Below are positions 37,077-45,598 of a stretch of 64,000 nt of DNA, piece by piece; within the stretch, counting starts at the first letter, position 1, and every line of letters starts with the position of its first letter. Below the pieces are notes generated by a model. That model was given only the letters and a program-made list of their open reading frames with translations. It ran no database searches and was not told the origin of the DNA. Source of the DNA: Sphingobacteriales bacterium (GTDB taxonomy: Bacteria > Bacteroidota > Bacteroidia > Chitinophagales > Chitinophagaceae); NCBI GenBank assembly GCA_004144185.1, contig SEFP01000004.1, positions 62,001 through 126,000 on the forward strand, written 5' to 3'. The translations under genes and the position numbers were made by a program.

Positions 37077-37499
37077 ATGTTACAACCGAAAAAAGTAAAA
37101 CACCGTAAAGCGCATAAAGGCCGGATCCGGGGCAACGCCCAGCGCGGTGCCACTATCGCTTTTGGTTCTTTTGGCCTGAAGGCGATGGAACCAAAATGGA
37201 TTACCAACCGTCAGATTGAAGCGGCCCGCCAGGCAATGACCCGTCATATGAAGCGTGAGGGTAACGTCTGGATCCGTATTTTCCCTGATAAGCCGATTAC
37301 CCGTAAGCCTGCTGAAGTGCGGATGGGTAAGGGTAAAGGTTCGCTCGACCACTGGGCGGCTGTGGTAAAACCAGGTCGCATCATGTTTGAATGTGAAGGC
37401 GTACCGATGCAACTCGCTCAGGAAGCACTGGAACTGGCGGCTCAGAAGCTGCCTATTAAAACCAAGTTCGTGGTTCGCCGCGATTACGTAGGCGCCTAA
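37077..37499 (+). CDS. rplP: 50S ribosomal protein L16
   Basis: 140 residues. [19 protein letters not shown] and [20 protein letters not shown] identify it; the loop near the A site ([21 protein letters not shown]) is complete. Binds between the tRNA and 23S rRNA elbow. A 111-base spacer follows. Confidence 0.98.
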   Translation: MLQPKKVKHRKAHKGRIRGNAQRGATIAFGSFGLKAMEPKWITNRQIEAARQAMTRHMKREGNVWIRIFPDKPITRKPAEVRMGKGKGSLDHWAAVVKPGRIMFECEGVPMQLAQEALELAAQKLPIKTKFVVRRDYVGA

Positions 37500-37610
37500 G
37501 TCAAGACGATACCCAACTGACCTACAGGCAGCATTCAGATGTTCGAAGGAACGATTCTGCCCGGATGCCCGTTGTTCTTCTACTTCCGTCTTTAAAAAAT
37601 TTCTATTAAA

Positions 37611-37823
37611 ATGGCAAAAGCTACCAAAACCGCAGCCGCTGATTACCGTGCGCTGGATGATAAAGGGTTGGCTGACAAGATCAGCGATAACGAACTGCAG
37701 ATGAAGCGGATGCAATTTTCGCATGCTGTGAATCCGCTCGAAAATCCGGTAACTATCCGCAGTCTGCGTCGTGATACGGCCCGTCTCAAAACGGAGCAAA
37801 CCCGCCGCGTTAAAGGCATTTAA
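37611..37823 (+). CDS. rpmC: 50S ribosomal protein L29
   Basis: 70 residues. Two-helix protein; [35 protein letters not shown] is the family pattern in Bacteroidota form. The N-terminus has a short Lys/Ala-rich addition. rpsQ follows 17 bases after the stop. Confidence 0.96.
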   Translation: MAKATKTAAADYRALDDKGLADKISDNELQMKRMQFSHAVNPLENPVTIRSLRRDTARLKTEQTRRVKGI

Positions 37824-37840
37824 ACCTCTCTTTCCCGACC

Positions 37841-38110
37841 ATGACCCCAACTATTAACGACCGCAAACGCCGCAAAAGCCGGATTGGTATCGTGAGCAGT
37901 GCCAAGATGGAAAAAACCATCACGGTAGCTGTAGAGCGTAAAGTGAAACACCCGATCTACGGTAAGTTTCTGAAATCAACCACCAAGTTTATGGTGCACG
38001 ACGAACAGAGCGCCGCAGGCCCTGGTGACACGGTTCGCATCATGGAAACCCGTCCGCTGAGCAAAAACAAGCGCTGGCGCCTGGTTGAAGTTATCGAAAA
38101 GGCAAAATAA
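37841..38110 (+). CDS. rpsQ: 30S ribosomal protein S17
   Basis: 89 residues. [23 protein letters not shown] and [23 protein letters not shown] are typical for this OB-fold 16S rRNA binder. It is followed by a 121-base spacer with two hairpins. Confidence 0.97.
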   Translation: MTPTINDRKRRKSRIGIVSSAKMEKTITVAVERKVKHPIYGKFLKSTTKFMVHDEQSAAGPGDTVRIMETRPLSKNKRWRLVEVIEKAK

Positions 38111-38111
38111 A

Positions 38112-38141
38112 GCTTCCGGAAGGTTTCATCCTTCCGAAGGC
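38112..38141 (+). repeat. Octamer hairpin in the rpsQ-rplN spacer
   Basis: GCTTCCGGAAGG (38112-38123) pairs with CCTTCCGAAGGC (38130-38141) around a six-base loop, with one base missing in the right arm. The left arm contains TTCCGGAA. A second possible stem-loop, CCAGACAT with ATGTCTGG, lies at about 38168-38208. Confidence 0.5.
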
Positions 38142-38231
38142 CCAAAGCCACAGAGTAGGGTGGGTGTCCAGACATGCAGCCCCTGCTCTTTTTTATATTC
38201 TATGTCTGGCAAAGGCTTTAAAATCTGAAAA

Positions 38232-38600
38232 ATGATCCAACAAGAATCCCGCCTCAACGTAGCCGATAACTCCGGCGCCAAAGAAGTGTTGTGCATCCGT
38301 GTATTGGGCAACTCCGGTCAGGACTATGCTTATGTAGGTGATAAGATTGTCGTTACAGTAAAAGACGCGATCCCGGGTGGTAACATCAAAAAGGGGACCG
38401 TTTCTAAAGCAGTAATCGTTCGCACCAAAAACAAACTGCGCCGCAAAGATGGTTCGTACATCTCTTTTGATGATAACGCAGTCGTGTTGCTCAACAACTC
38501 GGATGATCCCCGCGGTACCCGCATCTTTGGACCAGTGGCCCGCGAACTGCGTGACAAGGGTTACATGAAAATTGTTTCTTTAGCACCTGAGGTATTGTAA
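38232..38600 (+). CDS. rplN: 50S ribosomal protein L14
   Basis: 122 residues, the usual length. [19 protein letters not shown] and [13 protein letters not shown]-type end ([25 protein letters not shown]). Forms an intersubunit bridge. First gene of the classical spc block. Confidence 0.98.
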   Translation: MIQQESRLNVADNSGAKEVLCIRVLGNSGQDYAYVGDKIVVTVKDAIPGGNIKKGTVSKAVIVRTKNKLRRKDGSYISFDDNAVVLLNNSDDPRGTRIFGPVARELRDKGYMKIVSLAPEVL

Positions 38601-38612
38601 TACCTTTTTGCT

Positions 38613-38620
38613 TACTTTTG
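38613..38620 (+). promoter_or_regulatory. Possible internal promoter upstream of rplX
   Basis: TACTTTTG matches the TAnnTTTG -7 consensus exactly in the 68-base rplN-rplX spacer. The nearest upstream TTG is only 15 bases away, shorter than usual, so the call is weak. Confidence 0.3.
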
Positions 38621-38668
38621 CACCCCATTTGACGCACTCTTGTGTGCGTTTCAAAAGATATTCACATC

Positions 38669-39004
38669 GTGAAAAAGCGTTTTGCCCCTAAGTTCAATAT
38701 AAAGAAAGGTGACAGTGTAGTGGTTATTGCCGGTAACGACAAGAACCGCACCCAGCCCCGTACGGTGCTGGCTGTTTATCCTCAGAAAAGCCGCGTACTG
38801 GTTGAAGGCGTAGGCATGGTTACCAAACACCAGAAGCCTTCTGCTCAAAACCCGCAAGGTGGTATCGTGCGTGAAGAAGCGTCTATCCACATCTCTAACG
38901 TGATGTTGTGGGATGCTAAAAACAGCACTGCGGCTCGTACCCGCCGTGAGCGCACCGAAACCGGCTTTAACCGCGTATCCAAAAAGAGCGGCGAAGCCCT
39001 CTAA
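38669..39004 (+). CDS. rplX: 50S ribosomal protein L24
   Basis: 111 residues from GTG 38669 (KKRFAPKFNIKKGDSVVVIAG). An upstream in-frame start at 38642 is not expected from the family. The KOW motif and HQKPSAQNPQGGIVREEASIHISNV are intact. Initiator protein for 50S assembly. Confidence 0.96.
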   Translation: MKKRFAPKFNIKKGDSVVVIAGNDKNRTQPRTVLAVYPQKSRVLVEGVGMVTKHQKPSAQNPQGGIVREEASIHISNVMLWDAKNSTAARTRRERTETGFNRVSKKSGEAL

Positions 39005-39065
39005 TTTTTTTCTTTGTTTTCACCCAGGTTAACGGTTGGAAATCGTTAACCGAACACCACATCCA

Positions 39066-39653
39066 ATGGCTGAAACTAATTACTCTGCACGCCTCCTGCA
39101 CAAATATCGCGACGAGGTAGTGCCTGCGCTGATGAAGCGCTTCGGTTACAAAACCGTTATGCAGGTTCCCCGTCTGGAGAAAATCTGCCTTAACCAGGGC
39201 GTAAAAGGTTCTGTATCTGATAAGAAACTCATCGACGACGCCGTACAGGAAATGACGATGATCTCTGGTCAGAAAGCCGTTCCGACGTTGTCCAAGAAAG
39301 ACATTTCTAACTTTAAGCTCCGGAAAGCGATGCCAATCGGCTGTCGCGTAACCCTGCGCGGTCAGAATATGTATGAATTCCTGGACCGTCTGGTATCTAT
39401 CTCGTTGCCACGGGTTCGTGACTTTAAAGGCATTAACGAAAAATCGTTTGACGGTCGTGGGAACTATACCATGGGTGTTACCGAGCAGATCATCTTCCCG
39501 GAGATCAATATCGACAAACTGGCCCGTATCTCTGGTATGGATGTCACGTTTGTAACGTCTGCACAAACCAACGAAGAGGCGTACGAATTGCTGCGTGAAA
39601 TGGGGATGCCATTCCGCAACATGAAGAAAACCGACGAGGCTGCTACTTCTTAA
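39066..39653 (+). CDS. rplE: 50S ribosomal protein L5
   Basis: 195 residues from ATG 39066 ([21 protein letters not shown]). [18 protein letters not shown] and [20 protein letters not shown] are diagnostic. Binds 5S rRNA and contacts P-site tRNA. A C-terminal extension of about ten residues follows the usual end. Confidence 0.97.
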   Translation: MAETNYSARLLHKYRDEVVPALMKRFGYKTVMQVPRLEKICLNQGVKGSVSDKKLIDDAVQEMTMISGQKAVPTLSKKDISNFKLRKAMPIGCRVTLRGQNMYEFLDRLVSISLPRVRDFKGINEKSFDGRGNYTMGVTEQIIFPEINIDKLARISGMDVTFVTSAQTNEEAYELLREMGMPFRNMKKTDEAATS

Positions 39654-39710
39654 TTTTTTCCGGAACGGTCAGCGCCCTGTGGCGAACTGCCTTTCTCATC
39701 TATACTCCAA

Positions 39711-39980
39711 ATGGCTAAAGAATCCGTAAAAGCGCGCGAACGCAAACGCGCCCGCCTCGTAGAATTGTATGCCGATCGTCGTGCTGCCCTGAAAGCTGCC
39801 GGTGATTATGCAGGTCTCGATAAGCTGCCCCGCAATTCTTCAAAAGTGCGTCTCCACAACCGGTGCCAGATTACAGGCCGTCCGCGTGGTTATATGCGTC
39901 ACTTCGGCATCTGCCGCGTCGTATTCCGCGACATGGCTCTTGATGGCAAAATTCCAGGTCTGAAAAAGGCCAGCTGGTAA
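39711..39980 (+). CDS. rpsN: 30S ribosomal protein S14, zinc-independent form
   Basis: 89 residues. [16 protein letters not shown] and [20 protein letters not shown] identify S14. The two CxxC pairs of the short zinc-binding form are absent, so this is the long C-minus type. Followed by a perfect octamer hairpin. Confidence 0.97.
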   Translation: MAKESVKARERKRARLVELYADRRAALKAAGDYAGLDKLPRNSSKVRLHNRCQITGRPRGYMRHFGICRVVFRDMALDGKIPGLKKASW

Positions 39981-40007
39981 TATTCGTTCACGTATCCAGG
40001 TCGGAAT

Positions 40008-40035
40008 GCTTCCGGAATCTCTGTATTCCGGAAGC
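40008..40035 (+). repeat. Perfect octamer hairpin in the rpsN-rpsH spacer
   Basis: GCTTCCGGAAT (40008-40018) and ATTCCGGAAGC (40025-40035) are perfectly complementary with a six-base loop. Each arm contains one TTCCGGAA. Confidence 0.65.
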
Positions 40036-40079
40036 GTCCCGAAACCGGTTACAACCTTAAAAGACCTCTAAGAAAAGTC

Positions 40080-40478
40080 ATGGTTACCGATCCAATAGCA
40101 GATTTTCTGACCCGTATCCGCAACGCGCAGATGGCCCGCCACCGCATTGTGGAAATTCCTGCTTCCAACGTAAAAAAGCGTATCACCGAAATTCTGTACG
40201 ACAAAGGTTTTATCCTAAAGTACAAGTTTGAGGATGACAACAAACAAGGTCTGATTAAAATCGCCTTGAAGTATGATGCAGCTACCAAAGAGCCTGCCAT
40301 CAGAAGCCTGGAGCGCATCAGTCGCCCGGGTCTGCGCCAGTATTCCAAGCCTGCTGAAATCCGCCGCGTTCAAAACGGTCTGGGTGTTGCCATCATCTCT
40401 ACGTCCAAAGGCGTGATGACTGACAAAGAAGCCCGCGTTCAAAACGTTGGTGGCGAAGTCATGGCGCACATCTACTAA
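40080..40478 (+). CDS. rpsH: 30S ribosomal protein S8
   Basis: 132 residues. [21 protein letters not shown] and [19 protein letters not shown] are the standard N- and C-terminal motifs. It binds helix 21 of 16S rRNA and in E. coli represses the spc operon; that control is not visible here. Confidence 0.98.
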   Translation: MVTDPIADFLTRIRNAQMARHRIVEIPASNVKKRITEILYDKGFILKYKFEDDNKQGLIKIALKYDAATKEPAIRSLERISRPGLRQYSKPAEIRRVQNGLGVAIISTSKGVMTDKEARVQNVGGEVMAHIY

Positions 40479-40569
40479 GATTTTTTCCTTCCGGAAAATA
40501 CATTAATCCACCGATACCAAGGATGATCGGTTTTCCGGAAATTTTTTCCTTTTTTAAGCTTCAGGTATC

Positions 40570-41124
40570 ATGTCTAGAATTGGTAAGCGTACGATCAACG
40601 TACCATCCGGTGTAACCGTTCAGGTGTCTCCGTCCAACGAATTGACCATCAAAGGTCCAAAAGGCGAGCTGAAACAACAGCTTGACCGCGATATTAAAGT
40701 GTCTGTAGAAGACGGTGTGCTTTCTGTAATCCGTCCTACAGATCAGATCCGTCACCGTGCTCTGCACGGCTTGTTTGGAGCCCTGATCTCCAATATGGTG
40801 AAAGGTGTTACCGAAGGATTCAAGCGGGATCTTGAACTGGTGGGTGTAGGATACCGGGCAACCGTTACCGGTCAGCAGATCGATCTGGCGCTTGGATTTT
40901 CGCACAACATTATTCTGGATCTGCCTAAAGAGGTGAAAGCAACTGCTACTGCCGAAAAAGGTCAAAACCCAAAGATTTTTCTGGAAAGCATTGACAAGCA
41001 ATTGCTGGGTCAGGTAGCTGCCAAACTGCGGAGCCTGCGTAAACCAGAGCCATACAAAGGCAAGGGTGTTCGCTATATGGGTGAAGTGGTTCGCCGCAAA
41101 GCTGGTAAAGCAGCCGGTAAATAA
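40570..41124 (+). CDS. rplF: 50S ribosomal protein L6
   Basis: 184 residues. MSRIGKRTINVPSGVTV, ELVGVGYRATVTGQQIDLALGFSH and the C-terminal EPYKGKGVRYMGEVVRRKAGKAAGK identify it. Two L6 repeats, near the sarcin-ricin loop. A 91-base spacer with two octamers precedes it. Confidence 0.98.
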   Translation: MSRIGKRTINVPSGVTVQVSPSNELTIKGPKGELKQQLDRDIKVSVEDGVLSVIRPTDQIRHRALHGLFGALISNMVKGVTEGFKRDLELVGVGYRATVTGQQIDLALGFSHNIILDLPKEVKATATAEKGQNPKIFLESIDKQLLGQVAAKLRSLRKPEPYKGKGVRYMGEVVRRKAGKAAGK

Positions 41125-41127
41125 TTG

Positions 41128-41169
41128 ATCGTTATAGTGGATAATTATCAGTTATTCACTATCAACGAT
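41128..41169 (+). repeat. Imperfect hairpin in the rplF-rplR spacer
   Basis: ATCGTTATAGTGGAT (41128-41142) pairs with ATTCACTATCAACGAT (41154-41169) with one bulge and one mismatch. The spacer is 111 bases and AT-rich in its first half. Confidence 0.45.
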
Positions 41170-41235
41170 TCACTATTCATTAAACTTCGGTAGCCTCCGG
41201 CATTCGGGGAGCCCGTAACAATCGAACGTACGTTC

Positions 41236-41586
41236 ATGCAAACTGCTCAAAAAACCATTCGCCGCCAGAAACTGCGCTGGCGGATTCGTACCAAAATCAG
41301 TGGTACGGCTCAAAAGCCGCGTATGTCGGTTTTTCGCTCTAATAAAGACATCTACGTCCAGATTATCGACGATGCTACCGGTACTACACTGGCAGCTGCC
41401 AGTAGCCGTCAGCAAGGCGTTACCAGCAACAAGACCGATCGTGCGATGGAAGTCGGCCGTGAAATCGCCCGTAAGGCAAAAGAACTGGGCATCGAAACCT
41501 GCGTTTTTGACCGGGGTGGCTATCTGTACCACGGTCGCGTGAAGGCGGTTGCAGAAGGCGCTCGTGAAGGTGGAATCAAACTCTAA
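41236..41586 (+). CDS. rplR: 50S ribosomal protein L18
   Basis: 116 residues. [14 protein letters not shown]-type core ([20 protein letters not shown]) and [23 protein letters not shown] match L18, which binds 5S rRNA. Usual length. rpsE begins 26 bases after the stop. Confidence 0.98.
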   Translation: MQTAQKTIRRQKLRWRIRTKISGTAQKPRMSVFRSNKDIYVQIIDDATGTTLAAASSRQQGVTSNKTDRAMEVGREIARKAKELGIETCVFDRGGYLYHGRVKAVAEGAREGGIKL

Positions 41587-41612
41587 TCCCAACAATTTTC
41601 TAATTTCTGAAA

Positions 41613-42131
41613 ATGTCTGTTCAATCAACAAACCGCGTTAAAGGCGGCGATCTGGAGCTTACCGAGAAGGTAGTGCAGATCAACCGCGTGGTAAAAACAA
41701 CCAAAGGTGGTCGCGCGTTTTCTTTTTCTGCATTAGTGGTTGTGGGAGATGGAAACGGTGTCGTAGGTCACGGTCTTGGTAAAGCCAAAGAAGTACAGGA
41801 AGCCATCACTAAAGGCATTGATGATGCCAAGAAAAACCTCATTCGGGTGCCTGTGATGAAAGGAACCATTCCACACGAGCAACTGGCTAAAGAAGGCGCT
41901 GCCAAAGTCTTTATCCGTCCGGCTGCTCCTGGTACCGGTGTAATTGCCGGAGGTTCTATGCGCGCTGTACTCGAAGCTGCAGGTGTACACAACGTACTGA
42001 GCAAAAGCCTGGGATCTGCAAACCCACACAACGTGGTGAAAGCAACCTACAAGGCGCTGAGCATGCTGCGTGAGCCCATTGCTATTGCTAAAGACCGCAA
42101 CGTAAACCTGAAAAAAGTATTTAACGGATAA
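41613..42131 (+). CDS. rpsE: 30S ribosomal protein S5
   Basis: 172 residues. [20 protein letters not shown] and [24 protein letters not shown] are the double-stranded RNA-binding domain; [20 protein letters not shown] is the C-domain. Involved in decoding accuracy. Confidence 0.98.
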   Translation: MSVQSTNRVKGGDLELTEKVVQINRVVKTTKGGRAFSFSALVVVGDGNGVVGHGLGKAKEVQEAITKGIDDAKKNLIRVPVMKGTIPHEQLAKEGAAKVFIRPAAPGTGVIAGGSMRAVLEAAGVHNVLSKSLGSANPHNVVKATYKALSMLREPIAIAKDRNVNLKKVFNG

Positions 42132-42147
42132 GCGTTCCGGATTCCCT

Positions 42148-42197
42148 GCTTCAACAGCCGGATACCTGGATTGATTCCGGAATCCGGCTGTTGAAGC
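42148..42197 (+). repeat. 16-bp perfect hairpin in the rpsE-rpmD spacer
   Basis: GCTTCAACAGCCGGAT (42148-42163) is the exact complement of ATCCGGCTGTTGAAGC (42182-42197), with an 18-base loop that holds a TTCCGGAA octamer overlapping the right arm. It is the strongest stem in the operon, about 30 bases before the rpmD start. Confidence 0.7.
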
Positions 42198-42226
42198 CGA
42201 TTATCTGGGCCTTGAAACTATCAACC

Positions 42227-42415
42227 ATGGCCAAACTTAAAATTACGCAGGTAAAAAGCGGTATCGATCGCTCAGAGCGCCAGAAGCGTACCCTTCAGGC
42301 ACTCGGTCTGCGCAAAATGCACGCTACTGTTGAAGTAGAAGGAACCCCTCAGATTCTGGGTATGGTGAAAAAGGTATTCCACCTGGTCACTGTAGTAGAG
42401 CTGGGCGGCGAATAA
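42227..42415 (+). CDS. rpmD: 50S ribosomal protein L30
   Basis: 62 residues from ATG 42227 ([20 protein letters not shown]). An in-frame start at 42191 lies inside the hairpin and would add residues absent from L30. [26 protein letters not shown] is typical. Confidence 0.97.
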   Translation: MAKLKITQVKSGIDRSERQKRTLQALGLRKMHATVEVEGTPQILGMVKKVFHLVTVVELGGE

Positions 42416-42517
42416 TTCAGCTTCATTTCTTTCCGGAATCCGGCTCTCTGCAGCAGATTCCGACTCACTTCTTTGCGAGCGGTTTCTCAATCCGCGTAAA
42501 GTCAAAAAATTGATCTC

Positions 42518-42961
42518 ATGAACTTACACAATCTGAAACCCGCTGAAGGCGCGGTTCACAAGAAAAAACGCGTTGGTCGCGGTGAAGGCTCTGGCGGTAC
42601 TACTGCCGGTAAAGGTAACAAAGGACAACAATCCCGTACCGGTTATCAATCCAAGAAAGGTCACGAAGGTGGTCAGATGCCGATCCAGCGCCGGATGCCT
42701 AAGCGTGGATTTAAAAATCCATTCCGTGTAGAATACAAAGTGTTCAACCTGTCTCAGATTGACGCTATTGTAGAAAAATACGGTATCGAAGAGTTCTCAA
42801 CCGAAGAACTGTACGTTAACGGCCTGATTTCCCGTACCGATCTGGTAAAGATTCTGGGTACCGGCGAACTCAAAGTTAAAATCCCGTTCAAGGTGAATGC
42901 CATGAGCGGTAAAGCCAAGGAAGCCATCGAAGCGCTGGGCGGTTCTGTTGAAATCCTGTAA
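42518..42961 (+). CDS. rplO: 50S ribosomal protein L15
   Basis: 147 residues. MNLHNLKPAEGAVHKKKRVGRG and GYQSKKGHEGGQMPIQRRMPKRGF form the extended Gly-rich N-terminus; the globular part ends AIEALGGSVEIL. Followed by a hairpin with a T run before secY. Confidence 0.98.
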   Translation: MNLHNLKPAEGAVHKKKRVGRGEGSGGTTAGKGNKGQQSRTGYQSKKGHEGGQMPIQRRMPKRGFKNPFRVEYKVFNLSQIDAIVEKYGIEEFSTEELYVNGLISRTDLVKILGTGELKVKIPFKVNAMSGKAKEAIEALGGSVEIL

Positions 42962-42977
42962 GTTTATATACTGATAT

Positions 42978-43009
42978 CAAAAGACGCATTTGCCTAAGTG
43001 CGTCTTTTG
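42978..43009 (+). terminator. Terminator-like hairpin between rplO and secY
   Basis: CAAAAGACGCA (42978-42988) pairs perfectly with TGCGTCTTTTG (42999-43009) and is followed by TTGTTT. It may partially end transcription before secY. Confidence 0.65.
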
Positions 43010-43055
43010 TTGTTTATTCGCAGTCCTTTTTCTTGTTTCTTATCTTCTTTTTTCT

Positions 43056-44429
43056 GTGAAGAAATTTGTTGCTACGCTTAAAAATATTTGGAGTATCGAA
43101 GAGCTCCGTAAGCGTATTCTGTTTACGCTGACCCTGCTGTTGATCTACCGGGTAGGCTGCTATGTGATTCTTCCGGGCATCAACCCTAACGGGCTGGGTG
43201 CCAACACCTCTGCCAGCAGTGGTATCCTGGGACTGATCAACATGTTTGCCGGAGGGGCCTTCCTGAGGGCATCTATTTTTGCATTGGGCGTGATGCCATA
43301 TATCAGTGCCAGCATCTTTATGCAGCTGGCCGGTATCGTAGTGCCGCAGATTGCCAAACTGCAAAAAGAAGACAGCGGCCGTCGTAAAATCAACCAGTAT
43401 ACCCGTTATCTGACGGTACTGGTTACGATCTTCCAGGCTTCTGCCTATGTGGCGTATCTGCGCAACCAGCCAGAGACTGCAGCTGCTATGGCACCTGCCT
43501 TCAGCGGCTTTATGTTCTGGCTGACTACTGTGGCTACGCTGACCGCTGGTACCCTGTTTGTAATGTGGGTTGGTGAAAAGATCACGGATAAAGGCATCGG
43601 TAACGGCACCTCGCTGATCATCATGGCCGGCATTCTGGCGCGTCTTCCGGAAGCGTTGATTCAGGAATTTGGCGTTCGCAGTGGTACCGGTGGTGCTTCT
43701 GGCCTGCTGGTGTTCCTGATTGAAATGATCGTGTTCGTCGCTGTTATCGTCGGACTGATTATGCTGACCCAGGGCGTCCGGAAAATTCCGCTGAACTACG
43801 CCCGCCGGATCATTGGTTCTACCAATGCCGCCCGTGAAGTGGTTGGTGCCCGTGACTTTATTCCACTGAAAGTGAACTCGGCCAACGTAATGCCGATCAT
43901 CTTCGCACAGGCCATTCTCTTTATTCCGGCTACCATTGCAGGCTTTGCTACTGATAATGAGTCGGCTTCCGGAGTGGTGCGTGCCCTCAGCGATCACACC
44001 TCGCTGTGGTACAATCTGATGTATGCCGTATTGGTGATTGCCTTTACCTACTTCTACACCGCCCTCATTTTTAACCCAAGTGAGATCGCTGAAAACCTGA
44101 AGCGTAATAACTCGTTTATTCCGGGTGTGAAGCCGGGTGAGCCAACCGCTGACTACATCGCGTCGATCATGGACCGCATTACGTTGCCAGGTGCAGTATT
44201 CCTGGCGATCGCCGGTATCCTGCCGGGCATTGCGTCTCTGTTTGGCGTAACCAGCGGATTCGCCTCGTTCTTCGGTGGTACCTCGATGCTGATTGGTGTC
44301 GGTGTTATCCTGGATACCCTCCAGCAAATCGAAAGCCATCTGCTCATGCAGCAGTATGACGGTCTGATGAAGTCGGGTCGGGTCACAGGTCGCCAGGCCG
44401 TGACGTCTACTACGCCAGGCATGTATTAA
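43056..44429 (+). CDS. secY: Preprotein translocase subunit SecY
   Basis: 457 residues, ten helices, channel of the Sec translocon. I use GTG 43056 (KKFVATLKNIWSIEELRKRIL), since an in-frame start at 42990 overlaps the hairpin and adds hydrophobic residues foreign to SecY. The plug/TM2 region GGAFLRASIFALGVMPYISASI and the cytoplasmic loop LKRNNSFIPGVKPG are recognisable. One octamer at 43645. Confidence 0.97.
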   Translation: MKKFVATLKNIWSIEELRKRILFTLTLLLIYRVGCYVILPGINPNGLGANTSASSGILGLINMFAGGAFLRASIFALGVMPYISASIFMQLAGIVVPQIAKLQKEDSGRRKINQYTRYLTVLVTIFQASAYVAYLRNQPETAAAMAPAFSGFMFWLTTVATLTAGTLFVMWVGEKITDKGIGNGTSLIIMAGILARLPEALIQEFGVRSGTGGASGLLVFLIEMIVFVAVIVGLIMLTQGVRKIPLNYARRIIGSTNAAREVVGARDFIPLKVNSANVMPIIFAQAILFIPATIAGFATDNESASGVVRALSDHTSLWYNLMYAVLVIAFTYFYTALIFNPSEIAENLKRNNSFIPGVKPGEPTADYIASIMDRITLPGAVFLAIAGILPGIASLFGVTSGFASFFGGTSMLIGVGVILDTLQQIESHLLMQQYDGLMKSGRVTGRQAVTSTTPGMY

Positions 44430-44501
44430 ATAATTCTTCGGGCACAGGCCTTTGAGTGCGCAAAACTGCTTTACCCAAAAAGTCGCCTCGCCTGTCTGTA
44501 C

Positions 44502-44553
44502 AAAGCCTTCGGTTTTTGATTCCTTCATTGAGGAGCCAGACCGAAGGCTTTTT
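44502..44553 (+). terminator. Terminator between secY and map
   Basis: AAAGCCTTCGGT (44502-44513) pairs with ACCGAAGGCTTT (44540-44551), followed by TT, with a 26-base loop that can fold further. The 272-base secY-map spacer also holds three octamers (44557, 44617, 44655). Confidence 0.65.
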
Positions 44554-44701
44554 CGATTCCGGAACCCATATCTACCCGGACGCGTACCTTCGTGGCCCTT
44601 CTAAACGCCCGTTGTTTTCCGGAAGCTCAACATGTCCGGTTACTGGTGGGGCGTTTCCGGAAAATGAATTCGCTTGTCCAACATTCAAGACTTAACTTAT
44701 T

Positions 44702-45532
44702 ATGATTCACGTACGTACGCCGGAAGAGATTGCTATTATCCGTGAAAATGCCCTGATGGTCAGCGCGACGCTGACCGAAGTAGCCAAAATGTTGAAGCCT
44801 GGTGTCACCACTCAGGAACTGGATACGATGGCTGAAACCTTTATCCGTGATCATGGGGGTACGCCATCCTTCAAAGGATACGGCCCGCTTCACTCTCCAT
44901 ACCCGGCTTCGCTTTGTATTTCAGTCAACGATGTAGTGGTGCACGGCCTTCCGGGTAGTTATGTGGTTAAAGAAGGCGATATTGTTGCGGTAGACTGTGG
45001 CTTTAACCGGAATGGATATCATGGCGATCATGCCTATACGTTTGCTGTAGGCGAAGTCTCTGATGAAGCCCTGAAACTGCTTCGGGTTACGAAAGACTCG
45101 CTGGAACGGGGGATTGCTGCCGCTAAAGAAAACAACCGCGTTGGTGATATCTCGTTCGCCATTGAAGATTATACCCACCGGAAGTTTGGCTATGGGGTGG
45201 TGCGTGAACTGGTAGGCCACGGCGTTGGAAAGAAACTGCACGAAGAACCCAACGTACCGAACTACGGACGTCGGGGCGATGGCAAAAAGCTGAAGGAAGG
45301 CTATGTGCTGGCAATCGAACCGATGATCAATCTCGGTACTCGGGATGTATATACCGAAGACGACCAGTGGACGATCCGCACGCAGGATGGTAAAGTGTCG
45401 GCCCATTTTGAGCATACAACGCTGGTCCGGAAATCCAGTGGAGAAGCGCTGTCTTCATTCGCGCTGATCCAGGAAGCCGAACGTGCCAATCCCAATCTGA
45501 ACGACCGGCAGTGGACAGATGCGTTTGCATAA
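44702..45532 (+). CDS. map: Methionine aminopeptidase, type I
   Basis: 276 residues. The five metal ligands are recognisable: Asp in VAVDCGFNRNGYHGDHAYTF (two), His in ELVGHGVGKKLHEEP, Glu in AIEPMINLG and Glu in HFEHTTLV. Removes the initiator Met from nascent proteins. In many Bacteroidota map leads into infA, rpmJ and the rpsM-rpoA block; here an unrelated operon follows. Slightly long at the C-terminus. Confidence 0.96.
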   Translation: MIHVRTPEEIAIIRENALMVSATLTEVAKMLKPGVTTQELDTMAETFIRDHGGTPSFKGYGPLHSPYPASLCISVNDVVVHGLPGSYVVKEGDIVAVDCGFNRNGYHGDHAYTFAVGEVSDEALKLLRVTKDSLERGIAAAKENNRVGDISFAIEDYTHRKFGYGVVRELVGHGVGKKLHEEPNVPNYGRRGDGKKLKEGYVLAIEPMINLGTRDVYTEDDQWTIRTQDGKVSAHFEHTTLVRKSSGEALSSFALIQEAERANPNLNDRQWTDAFA

Positions 45533-45581
45533 GATGAACCGTCAGTTCTGGAAAAAACAGTTGCAACAGAGGTCTGGCCCT

Positions 45582-45589
45582 TACTTTTA
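45582..45589 (+). promoter_or_regulatory. Possible promoter of the SpeD-like operon
   Basis: TACTTTTA with TTG (45561-45563) 18 bases upstream resembles a -7/-33 pair. It ends nine bases before ATG 45599, which would give an almost leaderless transcript. It lies in the 66-base gap after map. Confidence 0.4.
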
Positions 45590-45598
45590 CGGATAGCG

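Noticed and set aside
39711-39980. Absence of zinc-binding Cys in S14 as an anomaly
   Set aside because: The 89-residue zinc-independent form is a normal, common S14 type.
43014-44528. Open frame of about 500 codons on the minus strand opposite secY
   Set aside because: The secY frame is certain, and the antisense product is rich in His/Gln/Arg with no fold signature.
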